Assembly (NCBI RefSeq): GCF_030272615.1
Contig: NC_081415.1
Span: 263,180,925 to 263,238,924 of the forward strand
Length of the DNA: 58,000 nucleotides
Reading direction: 5' to 3'
From: Cryptomeria japonica
Taxonomy: Eukaryota > Streptophyta > Pinopsida > Cupressales > Cupressaceae
Below, piece by piece: positions 22,525-34,209 of the stretch; position 1 is the stretch's first letter, and every line of letters begins with the position of its first letter. The position numbers and the translations under genes were made by a program. The notes under the pieces were generated by a model that searched no databases, had not been told where the DNA came from, and was given only the letters and a program-made list of their open reading frames with translations.

Positions 22525-23820
22525 ATGATATCAGCTACAACACTACAAGAAGTAGAAGTCCCAAAGGATATGAGAGAAGAAGTAGGAACAATCAGAGAAT
22601 TGTTTGCACCACTAAAAATTCTAGTCACATATACTGGTAGACAACAACTAGATGATTCAAAAAATGACTTGAATGAGTATGAATGGGGTCTAGATCATCT
22701 CTCAGATACATCTATTACAGAAACTCCAGAAGAGTCCAGTGATATCACAAATGACACACAAGAGCTGATACGCTTAAAACTACAATCAAAGATAGAAAAA
22801 ATCAGACTAAAAAGACAAGAAGACTATGAACAAAAGCTGAAAGAAAGAAAAACACAAGGAAATTATTCACCTACTATATCTCCCTCTAATAAGATAGAAC
22901 AAATTAGGTATAGAACTACACAAGAAGAATTAGAAGGTACAGAAACAGAACCAGTCATTAGTGCAAAAGAAGTTGAATGGAGTAGATGAAAGACATTCAT
23001 AGAACCATTAAGGTTATGTTAGGAAGTATGTCAGATACAAGTGATAAACGAACCAAATCATGAAGGAAATTGCAACATTAAAGATGTAGGTATTGACACT
23101 ATACATACATTTACTCAATCACTTGAAGAAGAGTCAGAAACTTCATCTTACGACTCTAACTCCTCTATCACGGATGTCGGGAATCTGTCTACTGATCCTG
23201 TTACTGTCGAACCACGATATGTAGTCTAACCTGGCATAGAGAATGATGCTAGAAGTAGGTCTATGGGATTTCGTCAACTAAATATTAATATGGACTTTAA
23301 TGATCATGTTGTAACTCTTCCTGGTCTCGAGACATTTATGCAAAGTAGTCTTCTGGAACTCAACTTTTCGGTTTGTAGTTATGATGATCATACCATGAAC
23401 TCCCTTGAACCTATCCAAACTCTATCCTTGGTACATCCTAAAATAATTGATTGTAATCTACAAGACCAACCTATGAATGTACCTATCTTTGCTAGTGACT
23501 ACACGTTAGCCTACTACCTTAATGTAGTTGAACCAATGGACTCTTCCACCAACGAACAAAGTGAGAATATGACTGAAACAAATATCAAGTATCTTGGTCA
23601 CAAAAATTTAAAAAAGAAGAAAAAGAAAAGATCTGATGGCAAAAACCATATTGTGGTGGTGTCAGAATAAAAAATAGAGAAAATAAAGGACGTACCAAAG
23701 GGTGAAAACCTCTCAAAGGCGCCTGAAGGTGAGATACTTGATATACTGCCAAGTCACTTCCAGGAAAGGTCTTCTATATTGATTGAACCGACTCAGTCAG
23801 TAAATATTGGGAGTCAATAG
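22525..23820 (+). pseudogene. Element B protease-RT linker, left
   Basis: Three frames without a recognised fold: 22,525-22,989 (Glu/Lys-rich, probably coiled coil around KIEKIRLKRQEDYEQKLKER), 23,041-23,229 (Ser/Asp/Glu-rich) and 23,263-23,670 (hydrophobic/acidic, ending in a Lys run KNLKKKKKKRSDGK). A TAG at 23,818-23,820, in a Q-x context and shared with the right arm, separates it from RT. In plant gypsy elements this is the variable tether before RT. Confidence 0.6.
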
Positions 23821-23928
23821 ATACCACATATCATCCACTTAGCTCAATCATTATCAGCAGAAGAGTTAAAAGATTTCAACAATCTCTTTTTAGAAAAGAA
23901 GATCAACTTTCCATGGACATACTTTAAT

Positions 23929-24732
23929 ATGCTAGGCTTGGATCTTGATCTCATCATGCACCATCTTTCTATTACACCAGGAGTTAAACCAGTCAAGCAA
24001 AACCTCTGTAATATGCACCCTCATGTGGCACTTCTAGTCAAGGTTGAGCTAGAAAAATTACTAAAAGCTGGATTCATCAGAGCTATAGACTATGCCGAAT
24101 GGATATCAAACATAATACCTGTATCAAAGGTAGACAAATCTATTAGGGTTTGTACAAATTTTAGAGATCTTAACGAAACTTGTCTGAAGGATGATTTTCC
24201 ATTACCAAACATTGATATGATAGTGGATATGACAGCTAGATATGAGATGTACTCATTAATGGATGGATTCTCCTATTATAATAAGATCAAAGTAGCTCTT
24301 GAAGATCAAGAAAAGACAACTTTCACCTGTGCATGGGGAACCTTTTGCTGGAACGTCATGCCATTTGGGCTAAAGAATGTAGGGGCAACTTACCAAAGAG
24401 CAGTAACAACTATCTTTCATGATATGATGCATAAGAATATGGAAGACTATGTTGATGACACCTTAGTAAAGACTATGAAGAGATCCACAAATATTCAGGA
24501 GATAGGCCTCATACTAGATAAAATGGAAAAACTCAAGCTCTGGCCAAATCCTAAAAAGTGTGCATTCAGAGTGACATCAGGGAAATTACTTGGTTACATC
24601 ATTTCAAGGAAAGGAATTGAGGTTGATCCTGAGAAGGTCCAAGCTATAAAGGAAATGCCACCTCCAAATAATATTAGTCAAATGAGAAGTTTACAAGGAC
24701 ATCTACAGTCAATCAGACACTTTATTTCTTAG
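23929..24732 (+). pseudogene. Element B reverse transcriptase, left
   Basis: The best preserved frame of the window: 267 codons with VKQNLCNMHPHVALLV, RVCTNFRDLNETCL, FPLPNIDMI, SLMDGFSYYNKIKV (motif A Asp), WGTFCWNVMPFGLKN, EDYVDDTLVK (catalytic YVDD) and GYIISRKGIEVDPEKV. The catalytic Asp residues are all present. It differs from the right copy at one residue (CAWGTF here, CPWGTF there). The frame ends at TAG 24,730-24,732 in both arms, followed by more RT connection sequence, so the stop is an old nonsense mutation. The domain begins upstream of the first ATG. Confidence 0.92.
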
Positions 24733-24887
24733 CTAGTAGATAAAGCTCAACCCTTCACAAAAGTATTAAGGAAAGGTGTAAACTACAACTGGGATTAGGA
24801 ATGTGAGAAACACCTTCAACAAATCAAAGAATACATATCTAATCTACTAATACTGATGCCACCAATTTTTAGGTAAACCATTTATTC

Positions 24888-25291
24888 TATACATATTAGC
24901 TACCGATACATCACTGGGGGCACTTTTGGCACAACAAGATGAGAATAAAAAGGAAAGAGCTATTTATTATATCAGCAGAACATTGGTGTCTTATGAAATG
25001 AACTATACTATAATAGAAAAAGCTTGTTTGGAATTAGTATTTGCATCACAAAAATTGAGACACTACATGTTAGCACATTCCATCAAGCTAGTGGCTAAGA
25101 TTGATCCGCTCAAATATCTTCTTAGCAAAGCAACACTTACCAGAAGATTGGCTAGATGGTTCATGGATCTTACGAAATTTGATATTGAATATGTAGAATG
25201 CAAAGCCATCAAAGGACAGGTAATTATAGACCAACTTGCTGAAGCTCCACTTGAAGACAGTCAACCTTTACACATAGAATTCCCAGATTAA
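24888..25291 (+). pseudogene. Element B Ty3-type RNase H, left
   Basis: About 130 codons: LYILATDTSLGALLAQ (catalytic Asp), TIIEKACLELVFASQKLRHY (Glu region), KIDPLKYLLSK and GQVIIDQLAEAP. It removes the RNA strand during reverse transcription. The connection segment before it (24,733-24,887) contains TAGs at about 24,796-24,798 where CAG is likely. Ends at TAA 25,289-25,291. The right copy starts a few codons earlier in an open frame. Confidence 0.85.
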
Positions 25292-25321
25292 TCTATCATG
25301 CACGTTACTCAATAATCATGG

Positions 25322-25720
25322 AAGATGTTCTTTGATGGGTCTTTCACTCAACATGGTTCCGGTGATGGGATACTTTTTATTATCCCTCAAAAATATTCAA
25401 TCCCGAAGGCTTACATGATTCTCTTCCCTTGCACAAACAACGTTGCAGAGTACAAAGCTTTGGTAAACGGGATCAAGCTAGCTAATGAATGGAAGGTTAT
25501 GGAATTAAACATATATGGAGTTTCTCAACTAATCATCAATCAAATCAATGATACACATCAGACTCGAGATGAGAAACTGATGCCTTATAAGAGGATGGTT
25601 GATGATCTCAAGAAATATTTTACTTTTGTGTCATTTCAATAGATCCCCAGATCAACAAATAGAGCAACATATACTATGACCGCCTTGGCATCTATACCAG
25701 AGTTACAAGAATCTAGTTTT
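25322..25720 (+). pseudogene. Element B second, archaeal-type RNase H, left
   Basis: A 105-codon frame (25,325-25,642) plus a tail: MFFDGSFTQHGSG (first Asp), NNVAEYKALVNGI (Glu), NIYGVSQLIINQ, then PRSTNRATYTMTALAS. Two catalytic acids are missing: the Asp before SQL is Val, and the Asp after RAT is Tyr. Both losses are shared with the right arm and predate the duplication. This domain defines Tat-lineage elements. A TAG at 25,640-25,642 ends the frame. Confidence 0.82.
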
Positions 25721-25904
25721 TTCTTTGAATTCTTGGTGGAAGAGTTACATTACCCTGCCCATGATTCTTTTGAGTCCCAGATGGTCTGTTCTATTATTGG
25801 ACATGACTCATCTTGCTACAACCACATTTACTCTTACCCGTGAGACCAAATTATCCCTAAAAAATCTTATCCGTAATGAGAAAAGGAACCTAATCCAAAA
25901 CGCT

Positions 25905-27060
25905 TCACTGTACGTCATCATCGCTAACGACCTATTTAGACGAGGTTTGGATGGTACTTTGCTTAGGTGTCTAGAAACTGAAAAGTCTCAACACACATTA
26001 TTTGAAGTCCATGAAGGTATTTGTGGATCTCATTCAAATGGTCTAGCTTTAGCTTGAAAACTACTAAGGGCTGGCTACTACTAGCCAAACATGGAGAAAG
26101 ATGCTATAAAGTTTTCTAGAACTTGTGAGAAGTGTCAAATACATGGGAAATTTCATACATGCTCCAGCAAGGGATCATACATCATCTCATTGGCCAAATA
26201 TATCATACATCATCTCATTGGCCTTTTTTGCAATGGGCATTTGATCTCATTGGCCCAATATATCCTACATCATCTAACAGACACAAGTTTATCATAATTT
26301 CCTTTGAGTACTTCACTAAGTTGGTAGAAGCGGTTCTGCTCATAAAAGCAACCGATAAACAAGTCTCTCTGTTCATCCTAAACCATATCGTTTGCAGGTA
26401 TGGGATACCGTCATCCATTGTAACTAACAATGGAGGGCAATTCAAGAACAAAGATCTAGATGAGCTCTATGAAAAATTCAAGATCAAACAACACTAGTCA
26501 TCCATATATTACCGTCAAGGTAATGGACAAGCTAAAGCATCTAACAAAAATCTACTGACTATCTTACACAAAACAGTAAACAAATCCAAAAGGGATTGGC
26601 ATCTACAACTCAACCTACATTATGGGCTTATAGAACAAGTATCAGAACACCTACTAGGGCTACACATTTTTCTTTGGTGTATGGATCCAAAGTAGTTTTA
26701 CCTATTGAGGTGGAAATACCATCTTTAAGAGTTTCTTTGCAAGGTCTCGTCCCTGATGAGGACTACAAAATATCTAGATTGCAAGAGCTCGAGTTGATGG
26801 ATGAATGTCGACAAGTGGCATTTGATCATCTGAGAGTGTATCAAAAGAGAATGCCTAAAGGATATAACAAGAAGGTTCGACAACGCGAATTTCAGGTTGG
26901 TGACCTTGTCCTGAGAGAAAATCCTAAAAATCAATAGTTTCGGGACAACAAAGGAAATTTTGAGCCTAACTGGCTAGGTCCCTATGTCGCTACTACAACC
27001 TTTGGCTCTGGTGCCTATCCAGTCTCAAGATCATAAGGAGAACAACTTTGTGAACCAATC
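25905..27060 (+). pseudogene. Element B integrase, left
   Basis: A zinc-finger region (EVHEGICGSH, then RTCEKCQIHGK near 26,120-26,155), a core in frame 26,132-26,497, and a C-terminal part (26,596-26,937) with GYNKKVRQREFQVGDLVL. Of the catalytic triad only the first Asp survives (FDLIGPIYPTSSN); the second reads TNNGGQF (Asp to Asn) and the third GQAKASN (Glu to Lys), in both arms. A roughly 26-bp block (ATACATCATCTCATTGGCC) is repeated at 26,160-26,275, inserting extra sequence before the core, also in both arms. Not functional before duplication. Confidence 0.85.
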
Positions 27061-28241
27061 AACACCATCCAATTGAAGAAATTCTTCACTTAGTATTCTC
27101 TGCTCCAGCAACCTGTACAACTGAAAAAGTCCTGAAAAAATCCTAAAAATCCTAAAATATCTTTTTTCTTTTAAAAAGAATCCCTGCCAAGCAGGTGAAA
27201 ACCTCACAAACATGCGCCTCTTGTACTCAAGCGCTCCATCTATCAACGCAATGTTGGCATTTCCCGCTTTCATACATCTTTGCTATTGCTTGTACATATC
27301 TTTCAGTCGTTGTTGTGACATCCTAGTTCTTTAGAACCCTCGTGGCTTGAAACTGATCAATGTCCTAGTCTTAGGGTAATCAATTGAGCATTTTACATAT
27401 CCTAAGTAGTATAATCCAAGTCAACTTTTTGTTAGTGAAACTTGGTCATCCAATTTGAGTCAATCACCTGTCTCCTAACTAATGAAGAGTTTTATCACTG
27501 AGTAAACAAGCAAAACAAGATTACTGAAAATAATCACTAAACAATTTAAGATATGCAAGAAATTTTCTTCGTGTGTTGTCTTTTATATTGGTTTTTGATT
27601 ATTATTCCCTCTGAGTAAATTGAGGAAGTCTATCTTGACTAAGAGGAGCAAGGATTGGGGGTGTAATATTTTCTTTGTTTTATGCTTGTAGGAATGATTC
27701 TGATGATCTGGAAACATCTAATTAGCTAGGTGTTTGTGATAAGTGCCTTCACATTAAGGTGAAATCACCACAGATACCTCGACTCCACTTATTTGTATGC
27801 TACAGGGAGGTTGGCATCATTTCTTTGTCTGTTTTGAGGGAATTTATTTAAATGTGCAATCTGGTTGCGTGCGTAATCTGTCCAAGGATATGAACCAAAA
27901 AAGGGTCATTGCGGAGAAGATAATTAATATTGCACATGAAAAGAAAGGAACTTTTATCTGCCTGCTATGTTTGTAAATGCTCAGTGATGAAAATTAAGCA
28001 TTTCAAATCTAGTGACTAGGTTTAGGTTGCATTCATTCTACATTTTGTGGATTTTGAGTGATTTCTGCATGATAACAATGATCTCTTTATCTTATGAATG
28101 AGAGTTTGAAATTTCATCATTTATTAGATAAGTGGTCTCTTTTTCATCATTTCTCTAATTGAGTACTTGTATATTGAGATGTTAGCTACATACATAAGCA
28201 TCTTATATAGATTCATTACATACTCATTTCCATTTATATTA
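27061..28241. other. Element B 3-prime flank, left
   Basis: No gene. A purine/G run, GGATTGGGGG, followed by TGTAATATT at about 27,651-27,668 could be a polypurine tract and LTR start, but no second copy is visible to confirm it. The frame at 27,031-27,273 on the minus strand is a shadow of the polyprotein tail. The inverted-repeat arm ends at 28,241. Confidence 0.45.
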
Positions 28242-28589
28242 TTGCATAGAAAAAAGTAAACATAAGAATTTGCATTACTAGTTACTCATTATCATCATTT
28301 ATTTGCATATGAAAAGAAACAAAAACAAACATTCATATTCATCTGCATTACATACATCCATACTGAAAAATATGCATACATATAGAATAAAGCATATATA
28401 AATACATCTCATAATCAATCGACACAAGTATGTTGAAATCAAATAGTGATCTCGTATATATATCATCATAAATATCTCAGAGTACAAATAAAAGTTTTAG
28501 GGTACAAATGATATCAAATCTCATCTACAATGTCCCATTGGAGTAAGAATCGTATGGGCTATAAAAAAATGGGGTATATAACAAAATAT

Positions 28590-30430
28590 AAGAGCTACAA
28601 AAATCTAGCTCTCTACCTCTCCCTCATCGCCAGGTGGTGGAGGAGGTGGAGTCTGCTAACCAACATCCTGCCTAGGTGCCGAGCTCCCTCAGATTGAGCC
28701 ATATACTGAGAATATGGGATAACCTGCTATGCTATAGGAATTGCTACACTATAAGCTGCAATGTAATAAGTTGCTCAACTGGTCTGATGCAAAACCTCAC
28801 ACTGGAGAGTATCTCGCTTTGCCCTGACCTCCGCCAGCTCTCGGTCTCACTCCACAAGCTGTGTCTGAGCCAATGTCAACTGCGACTACAAACCTGCTAA
28901 TCTGGCTCTCATCAACCATGCTACATCAGCTGCCCCTAATCCCTCATAAGCTCTCCACCTCCATCTCCACCTCCATCTCCACCCTTCTCATCCCTCCGCT
29001 ATCACACCTATCTAGGAGTTGCTCGCTCCTCCTCTCCTCTACCCTCTGCCATCCTAGCACCACTCATCCTCACACCAACAAATCCAAGGGATCCACCCTC
29101 TCCTCTTTGTTGTTGTCTCCCCCCAACTAGTACCCTACTGCTGCTAGCACTAGGATCACCACCTGCCCACCTAGGAGCCTCTTCTCTCTATCCCTGTCCC
29201 TCTCGTTGTGCCTGTCCCTGTGCTTGTGTAGGGGCATTATCCTCAGCCTCCTCTATGAGAGGCGCATGCTTAGTTGGATCCATAAACCTAAGGAATAGAT
29301 GCTGCTAAAACCAATCCTTGTACTAGGACAATACCCTTGCATCTACAATGTCATCCAGGTAGTCCCACCAAAGTCATTGTAACCTTGTTAGCTCCTGCAT
29401 GCTCAATGCATAGGACAACCTAGGGGCCCATCCTTGTCTCTCCTTTTTTGCATTATGAGCGTAGGCGGTAAACTCCTGTGAAATCCCCTGAGGCCTGCCA
29501 TACTACCTCATGACCCAAGATACAACAAATTTCTCAATAACTATCACAAATCTGTTGATTAGAGGACAAGTCATGAACATATCTCTTTGCACAGCCCTCC
29601 AGTCATCCCACAGCTCAAGACCCTTGTACAGTCTCCATGCAACAATGATCAGATCATCAAGCTATTATCGCCAATACTCTATCTTTCCCAGATGAGGCTA
29701 AGTAATGTATCCAAAATATCTATAAACTATCGGTTGTTGTAGATCTCTAGCGTCATCCACAATAGGTCTGCAAACTGGGATATGCTCCTAGGCCCATATT
29801 TTTAAAACTAGGACACCTGCTGCCATGCTCTTCCCCTCCCTATAGACAACCTCATGCATCTCATGATACATGTGGCCTAACAAATAAGATCCCCACCCTA
29901 ATCTCTCAGGATGATCCAAAAGTCTCTCCAGCATCCTAGGCCACCTGCATAAGAAACCCTGTTGTTCTCTATCCGACATAACGAAGCAACCAATGAATCT
30001 TGCCAAGACACATGCCAATGAAATCTGCTCACTGTACCTGGCCATCATATCATCACAACTGATAGCCCACGTAAGGATGTCCTCATCATGAAAAATGCGT
30101 CTCAAAGCTAATATACCAGGAGGCTGAGCAGAATCGTAATCAACCTTATCACCAGCAAACGAAATCCTCAATATCCTGTAAACATCCTCTGGAGTGATGG
30201 TCATCTCCCCAACTGGTAAATGGAAGGTGTTACACTCAGAATGAAATCTCTCAACCAGTGCAGTAGGTATCCTGTGATTCACATGAATATCTGACATCTA
30301 TAAAAGGTGGGTACACCCACACAAATTGATATATGCTCTATCAATATCGGATAACTCATGAACTAGCCTCATTATAGGAGGATAGACACACCAAAAAATA
30401 ACATGTGGCAATTGAACCTACAACAATCAA
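28590..30430 (-). pseudogene. Plant-mobile-domain (PMD, aminotransferase-like) pseudogene
   Basis: The core frame 30,297-29,788 (169 codons) carries the PMD signature: ALVERFHSECNTFHLPVGEM then TITPEDVYRILRI. Homologous sequence continues upstream of its ATG through a TAG (CAG expected) to about 30,430, and downstream through further TAG/TAA/TGA codons (WRLYKGLELWDDWRAVQR, DYLDDIVDARVL), into a Gln/Gly-rich tail and a charged segment (LAEVRAKRDTLQCEVL near 28,800-28,850). So the ATG is not the true start. PMD proteins occur as host genes (MAIN-type) and inside transposons, including antisense ORFs of Tat gypsy elements. It lies antisense and downstream of element B pol, which fits the latter. 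Confidence 0.75.
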
Positions 30431-31206
30431 AAAATAGAGCATCAGAAAATTATCCAAATTACTCTACAAAATAAATTAAACATCATGCAAACCCAAATAC
30501 ATCACTTGCAAAATAAAATTTTCATGTTTGGACTCTTAAAAATGCTCACTATTTTTCATACAACATATCATAGTCTAAGCAGAAACTCGTATGAGTTAGG
30601 AATGCACCTAGCATGACAAAAGACTCCCATACAATAAACTACATGCACTCACATGATGAAATGGTCTTTCAAGAAAACACTCATACGATACACGGGGAGG
30701 TCCCAAACGACAAATCTAATGGCGTAAAATGAAAAACCAATAAAGATAGTTTGTTGTACGAGACACAGTATCGTCTCACATGATAAAATGACAATGACCA
30801 GTTTTTAACGCCATGAAAAAGAAAAAAATTCAACAAAGAAATCAAATTTGATGAAATAAAAAGGCAAAATACTAGTCACTAATACATTTGGTCTATAATT
30901 TTGACAGAGGTTTCCGACGGAGAAGGTATATTGTGACCAAATTTGATTTTTTTTTAAGAAATGCATGAATTCGTCGAAATTCTAATGGTAATTTCACATT
31001 TGGTTTTGACAGAGAAGACATTAGCAATGAATTTTTATTTTATTTTCAAAAAAGTGCCCACGTTCATCGCAATTGCAATGACAACAGGCATTATACTTAA
31101 AAAAAAAACAAAAGAGGGCAAGTCATTTGTGACATTTGCAATCCCGCGCAGGCTTCCGCATTGAGCTCAACCCTTGGCAAGATCAAATGACACACTCACC
31201 ATTCAA

Positions 31207-31420
31207 GGTAGAATCTTCACCTTCATTTCAGATTTTCATAATATGAGGAATTTTTGAATCTTCACCTTCATTCATTGAATCTTCGGATTTGCATAATATT
31301 TGCATGAGGAATTTGGGATTTGCATAATATTTGTATAATTTATGGAATTGCTTGGGTAGAATCTTCACCATTTGAGGTAGCTGAATCTTCACCTTCATTG
31401 ATTGATTTGCATAAATGAGT
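31207..31420. repeat. Short interspersed tandem motif in the spacer
   Basis: GAATCTTCACC(TTCATT) occurs at about 31,209, 31,256, 31,360 and 31,383, and GATTTGCATAATATTTG-like blocks at about 31,288, 31,318 and 31,402. They form a degenerate tandem region of about 210 bp. Confidence 0.7.
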
Positions 31421-31677
31421 AATTGCTTGCGTCCCACCCATTGCTTGAGCTATCCACTACATTTCACAACTACCCGTGCTTTGTCGTTCCTAGGTCATCA
31501 GAAGTCTTTTAATGTTGTGTCCCCATGCCTCGGTTGTCGATGTTCAGTCTTCCCCTTTCACAACCACAAATTCTATATGCCCCAGAGGGAAATTGACCTC
31601 TATTTTTCTTTTCTCTCTCCCATCCTACCCTTACCATGGCACTAGGACATATATACAACAAAGAATGAGCTTACCAA

Positions 31678-32890
31678 TTCTAGGGAGGTATCTAGCAGAG
31701 GAAGCATATATGCCTAAGTCTGAGAGCATACCATAAAGCATCTAATTTTAAGAGACTTGATTATTATAGTAATGATCAAACACAACATGCATCTTTCCAA
31801 AGAATTAGTTTCATGAAGATGTATCTAGGCCTAGAAGACAAAAAAAGTAGCTATAAGTTACAACAGTCATAAGCACAAGGATATATACCTATGAATAAGA
31901 ATTAAAAGGAGTAAACGATAGTCTAAGTCAGATTTTATAGTGAAATGAAGTGCATGTTATCACAATAGTCATATCAATGAAAATTATTGTCAATTATCAT
32001 TAACTTCAAATAAAACAATCACATCATCACCATGCTAGATCACATTTAAAATAGTTTCAGATGGGAGTCACCATTATTTTAACTATCACAAAGTACACAT
32101 TCATGAAGTATTAAATAGAATAGCCAAGACAGAGGTCCTCATGAGAGGAATACAAGTTCATTGTATGTGTAAATAGTCTTTAGGATTACAACACACAAAT
32201 TTTCATTTACAGTCAAAGATCACAATGATAATGAAGACCTACACAGTCTTAGAGGAAGTAAAGGGACAACCCAGGCTTGTGATTTGGGTTCAATATCAAA
32301 ATCAATGAGTACCATAGTAGTAGTGATAGAAAAAAACAATGTAAATACTACTTGGGTATAGACTACTTGTTACTATTTTGTGGCTATCTCTTTTTTATAG
32401 GCTTTGTCCTAACTTTTTCTCTTTGGTTGGGTTGTCATTGAGATTTATATTTAAAATCTTTGCCCATGATCTCACTATTATTAATCTGGCTAGGACAGTT
32501 ATCACTTGTACTATTCCACGTGTATTTGGTTCTTATTGTGTATCATCTTCTCATGACTTCTTCAGGAGGCTTTGTGTCTTCTCTTAAAACTATCCTAGAA
32601 GATCTTTACTATATTTTCAATGAAACTTGGCTTTGTTTACTTCTTATTCACTATTTGTTGGTGTAGCTATGCCTTTCTATGTCTTATTTTAATGTGTGCT
32701 TCAAAGTGATGTGTTGCTCACAATTCTTTTCCTTAGACCTATACATAAGGCTTGTCATCATCATCTACATATTGTAGTTATACTTTGCTCTCAGACTTAG
32801 GCATATCTGTGTTTCCTTTCACATTTACAAATGTATGTGAGAGTCATCTTGAACCAGTTCTAGGGAGGTATCTAGTAGAGGAAGCTTCAT
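31678..32890. repeat. Nested direct and inverted short repeats in the spacer
   Basis: TTCTAGGGAGGTATCTAG then AGAGGAAGC occurs at 31,678-31,706 and again at about 32,858-32,887 (direct). Just inside, TATGCCTAAGTCTGAGAGCA at about 31,709-31,730 is matched by its reverse complement at about 32,788-32,808. The inverted pair brackets about 1.1 kb with no gene, which could be a small non-autonomous element or a rearrangement. Target-site duplications were not evident. Confidence 0.6.
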
Positions 32891-34209
32891 AACATTACAG
32901 TTTGTGTTAATATGTTCCAAACATATGTGTAAATAAAAAATTGACAAATACACCTCAATTTTGAAGCATGTTAGTGTATGCTTTCATAATGGAAAAACAT
33001 ATTGTAGTTGATCATAACTGATGTAAAAAAGTTGTATCTTTGAATGCCTTGTTCCTTGATTATAGATCTATGCTCAATTGATTTGAATTGCTTGATTGAA
33101 AATTTGGTAGATGTGGGTTGGAGTTTATAGGGGGGTAAAATGAGAAATAGACTTGTATCTATATGCAACTTGCACCTTTTCAAAATGAAATTTTGGAAAA
33201 GTCCAAATTTGGAGAGAAAATTCCTACTATTTGTGAATCCAACATTCATCTTTCAAATTTTAGGTCCAATTTCAATGAATAAGGGTTCCCAAGACCCTAG
33301 TCCTAGAAAATTGAGCCATGAGAGACATCATGAATAAGGGAATGAACCAAATTTATGGAAATATTCTGAAACCTAAGTACAATTAAGCATAAATAAGGCA
33401 CAACCACTAAATTGAGTCCAAACCTAGTGTATATTTATAAAGAGATACAACTTATGATGCAATATTTAGCCCCCTCTTAGCAAGAGTATGAAATTATGCT
33501 CATGTACTCTTGGGAAAATATGGAGAAACCAAGATATTGAAGAGTCAAGATGACTACAAGTTTGGAAAGGTGTTAGCTCCCAAGACTCATGATATTATCA
33601 ATCTACAATATTGAGATAAAAGGGAAGTACAAAGTGAGTAATATGAGTAACATTGGTAACACACATGGAGCATGTAAAACACAAAGTTATGACATTTAGA
33701 ACTAGTAATATTCATATATTCTCACTAGGAACCATATCAAAAAGATAAGGCATAGATCTAGGACTAGTAATATCCTTATATAGTTCATGTCAAAGACACA
33801 TAAAATTATGATACCCAAGCTAGTAAGATCCTCTAATACTTAGTCATAGATCACATTCTAAAAACAAATAGAAGGTCATATCTTGGTAACCTAACTAGTC
33901 CATGAGTAGTAGTTCAAAATGTTATCAAAGCTAGGTTAGGTTAGGAGCCCCAAGAACCTATATGTGTCTTATAATGAGTTTTGAAAATAATCTACACTCA
34001 AGAAAACAATGGAATGGTAAGAAAGGGGGCAATACCTCAATGGTAGAGAAATTTATTAACAAATAGAATGCCTTAAGTTGGATTCCTAGCTATTTTATGA
34101 GTATTAGCTTAACATTTTCATGCGTTAATAACATCTACTCCCACAAAGCTAACAAAGAGAGAGTGGACAGTATTTTCTGCAAAAGGGATAGTGTATATGT
34201 TTAGGGGGA

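Larger units (their letters stand above)
19292..27060 (+). mobile_element. Ty3/gypsy element B (Tat-like), left copy, degenerate
   Basis: Plus-strand domain order: Gag with CHHC knuckle (19,292-21,202), protease (about 21,477-21,921), G-patch (22,162-22,455), long linker (22,525-23,820), RT (23,929-24,732), Ty3 RNase H (about 24,888-25,291), archaeal-type RNase H (about 25,322-25,700), integrase (about 25,905-27,060). It has both RNases H, unlike element A. Broken frames, shared with the right arm, include TAGs where CAG would be expected. No LTRs could be assigned at either end. Confidence 0.9.
1068..28241 (+). repeat. Left arm of a giant inverted repeat (about 27.2 kb)
   Basis: This segment is repeated as the reverse complement at 34,210-56,982. 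Mirror pairs keep constant sums: the element B reverse transcriptase at 23,929-24,732 pairs with 37,718-38,521 (sum 62,450), and the first element A frame at 7,726-8,157 pairs with 49,849-50,280 (sum 58,006). The step between sums is the 4,434-bp insertion at 11,812-16,245. The inner end is where both copies stop matching after CATTTCCATTTATATTA near 28,241. The outer end lies at GTCATGTGAGGCC near 1,068, inside a tandem repeat. The arm crosses several unrelated mobile elements, so it is one segmental event and not a single transposon. The copies look nearly identical: the 267-residue RT frame differs at one residue. Confidence 0.97.
28242..34209. other. Single-copy spacer between the arms (5,968 bp)
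   Basis: Sequence that is not mirrored. It holds a PMD pseudogene on the minus strand (28,590-30,430), AT-rich DNA, and small repeats at 31,207-31,420 and 31,678-32,890. The stretches 30,430-31,200 and 32,890-34,209 show nothing recognisable. The left arm continues into the spacer without a visible target-site mark. Confidence 0.85.

Noticed and set aside
27031-27273. An 80-codon frame mirrored at 35,179-35,421
   Set aside because: It is antisense to the tail of the element B polyprotein and its 3-prime flank, and is conserved only because the arms are copies.
27651-27668. Polypurine tract and 3-prime LTR start of element B
   Set aside because: GGATTGGGGG followed by TGTAATATT is suggestive, but no second copy of the following sequence exists in the window, so it is kept only as a remark.
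31415-32666. Overlapping frames of about 70 codons in the spacer
   Set aside because: No recognisable domain, no consistent start context, and competing frames on the same strand.
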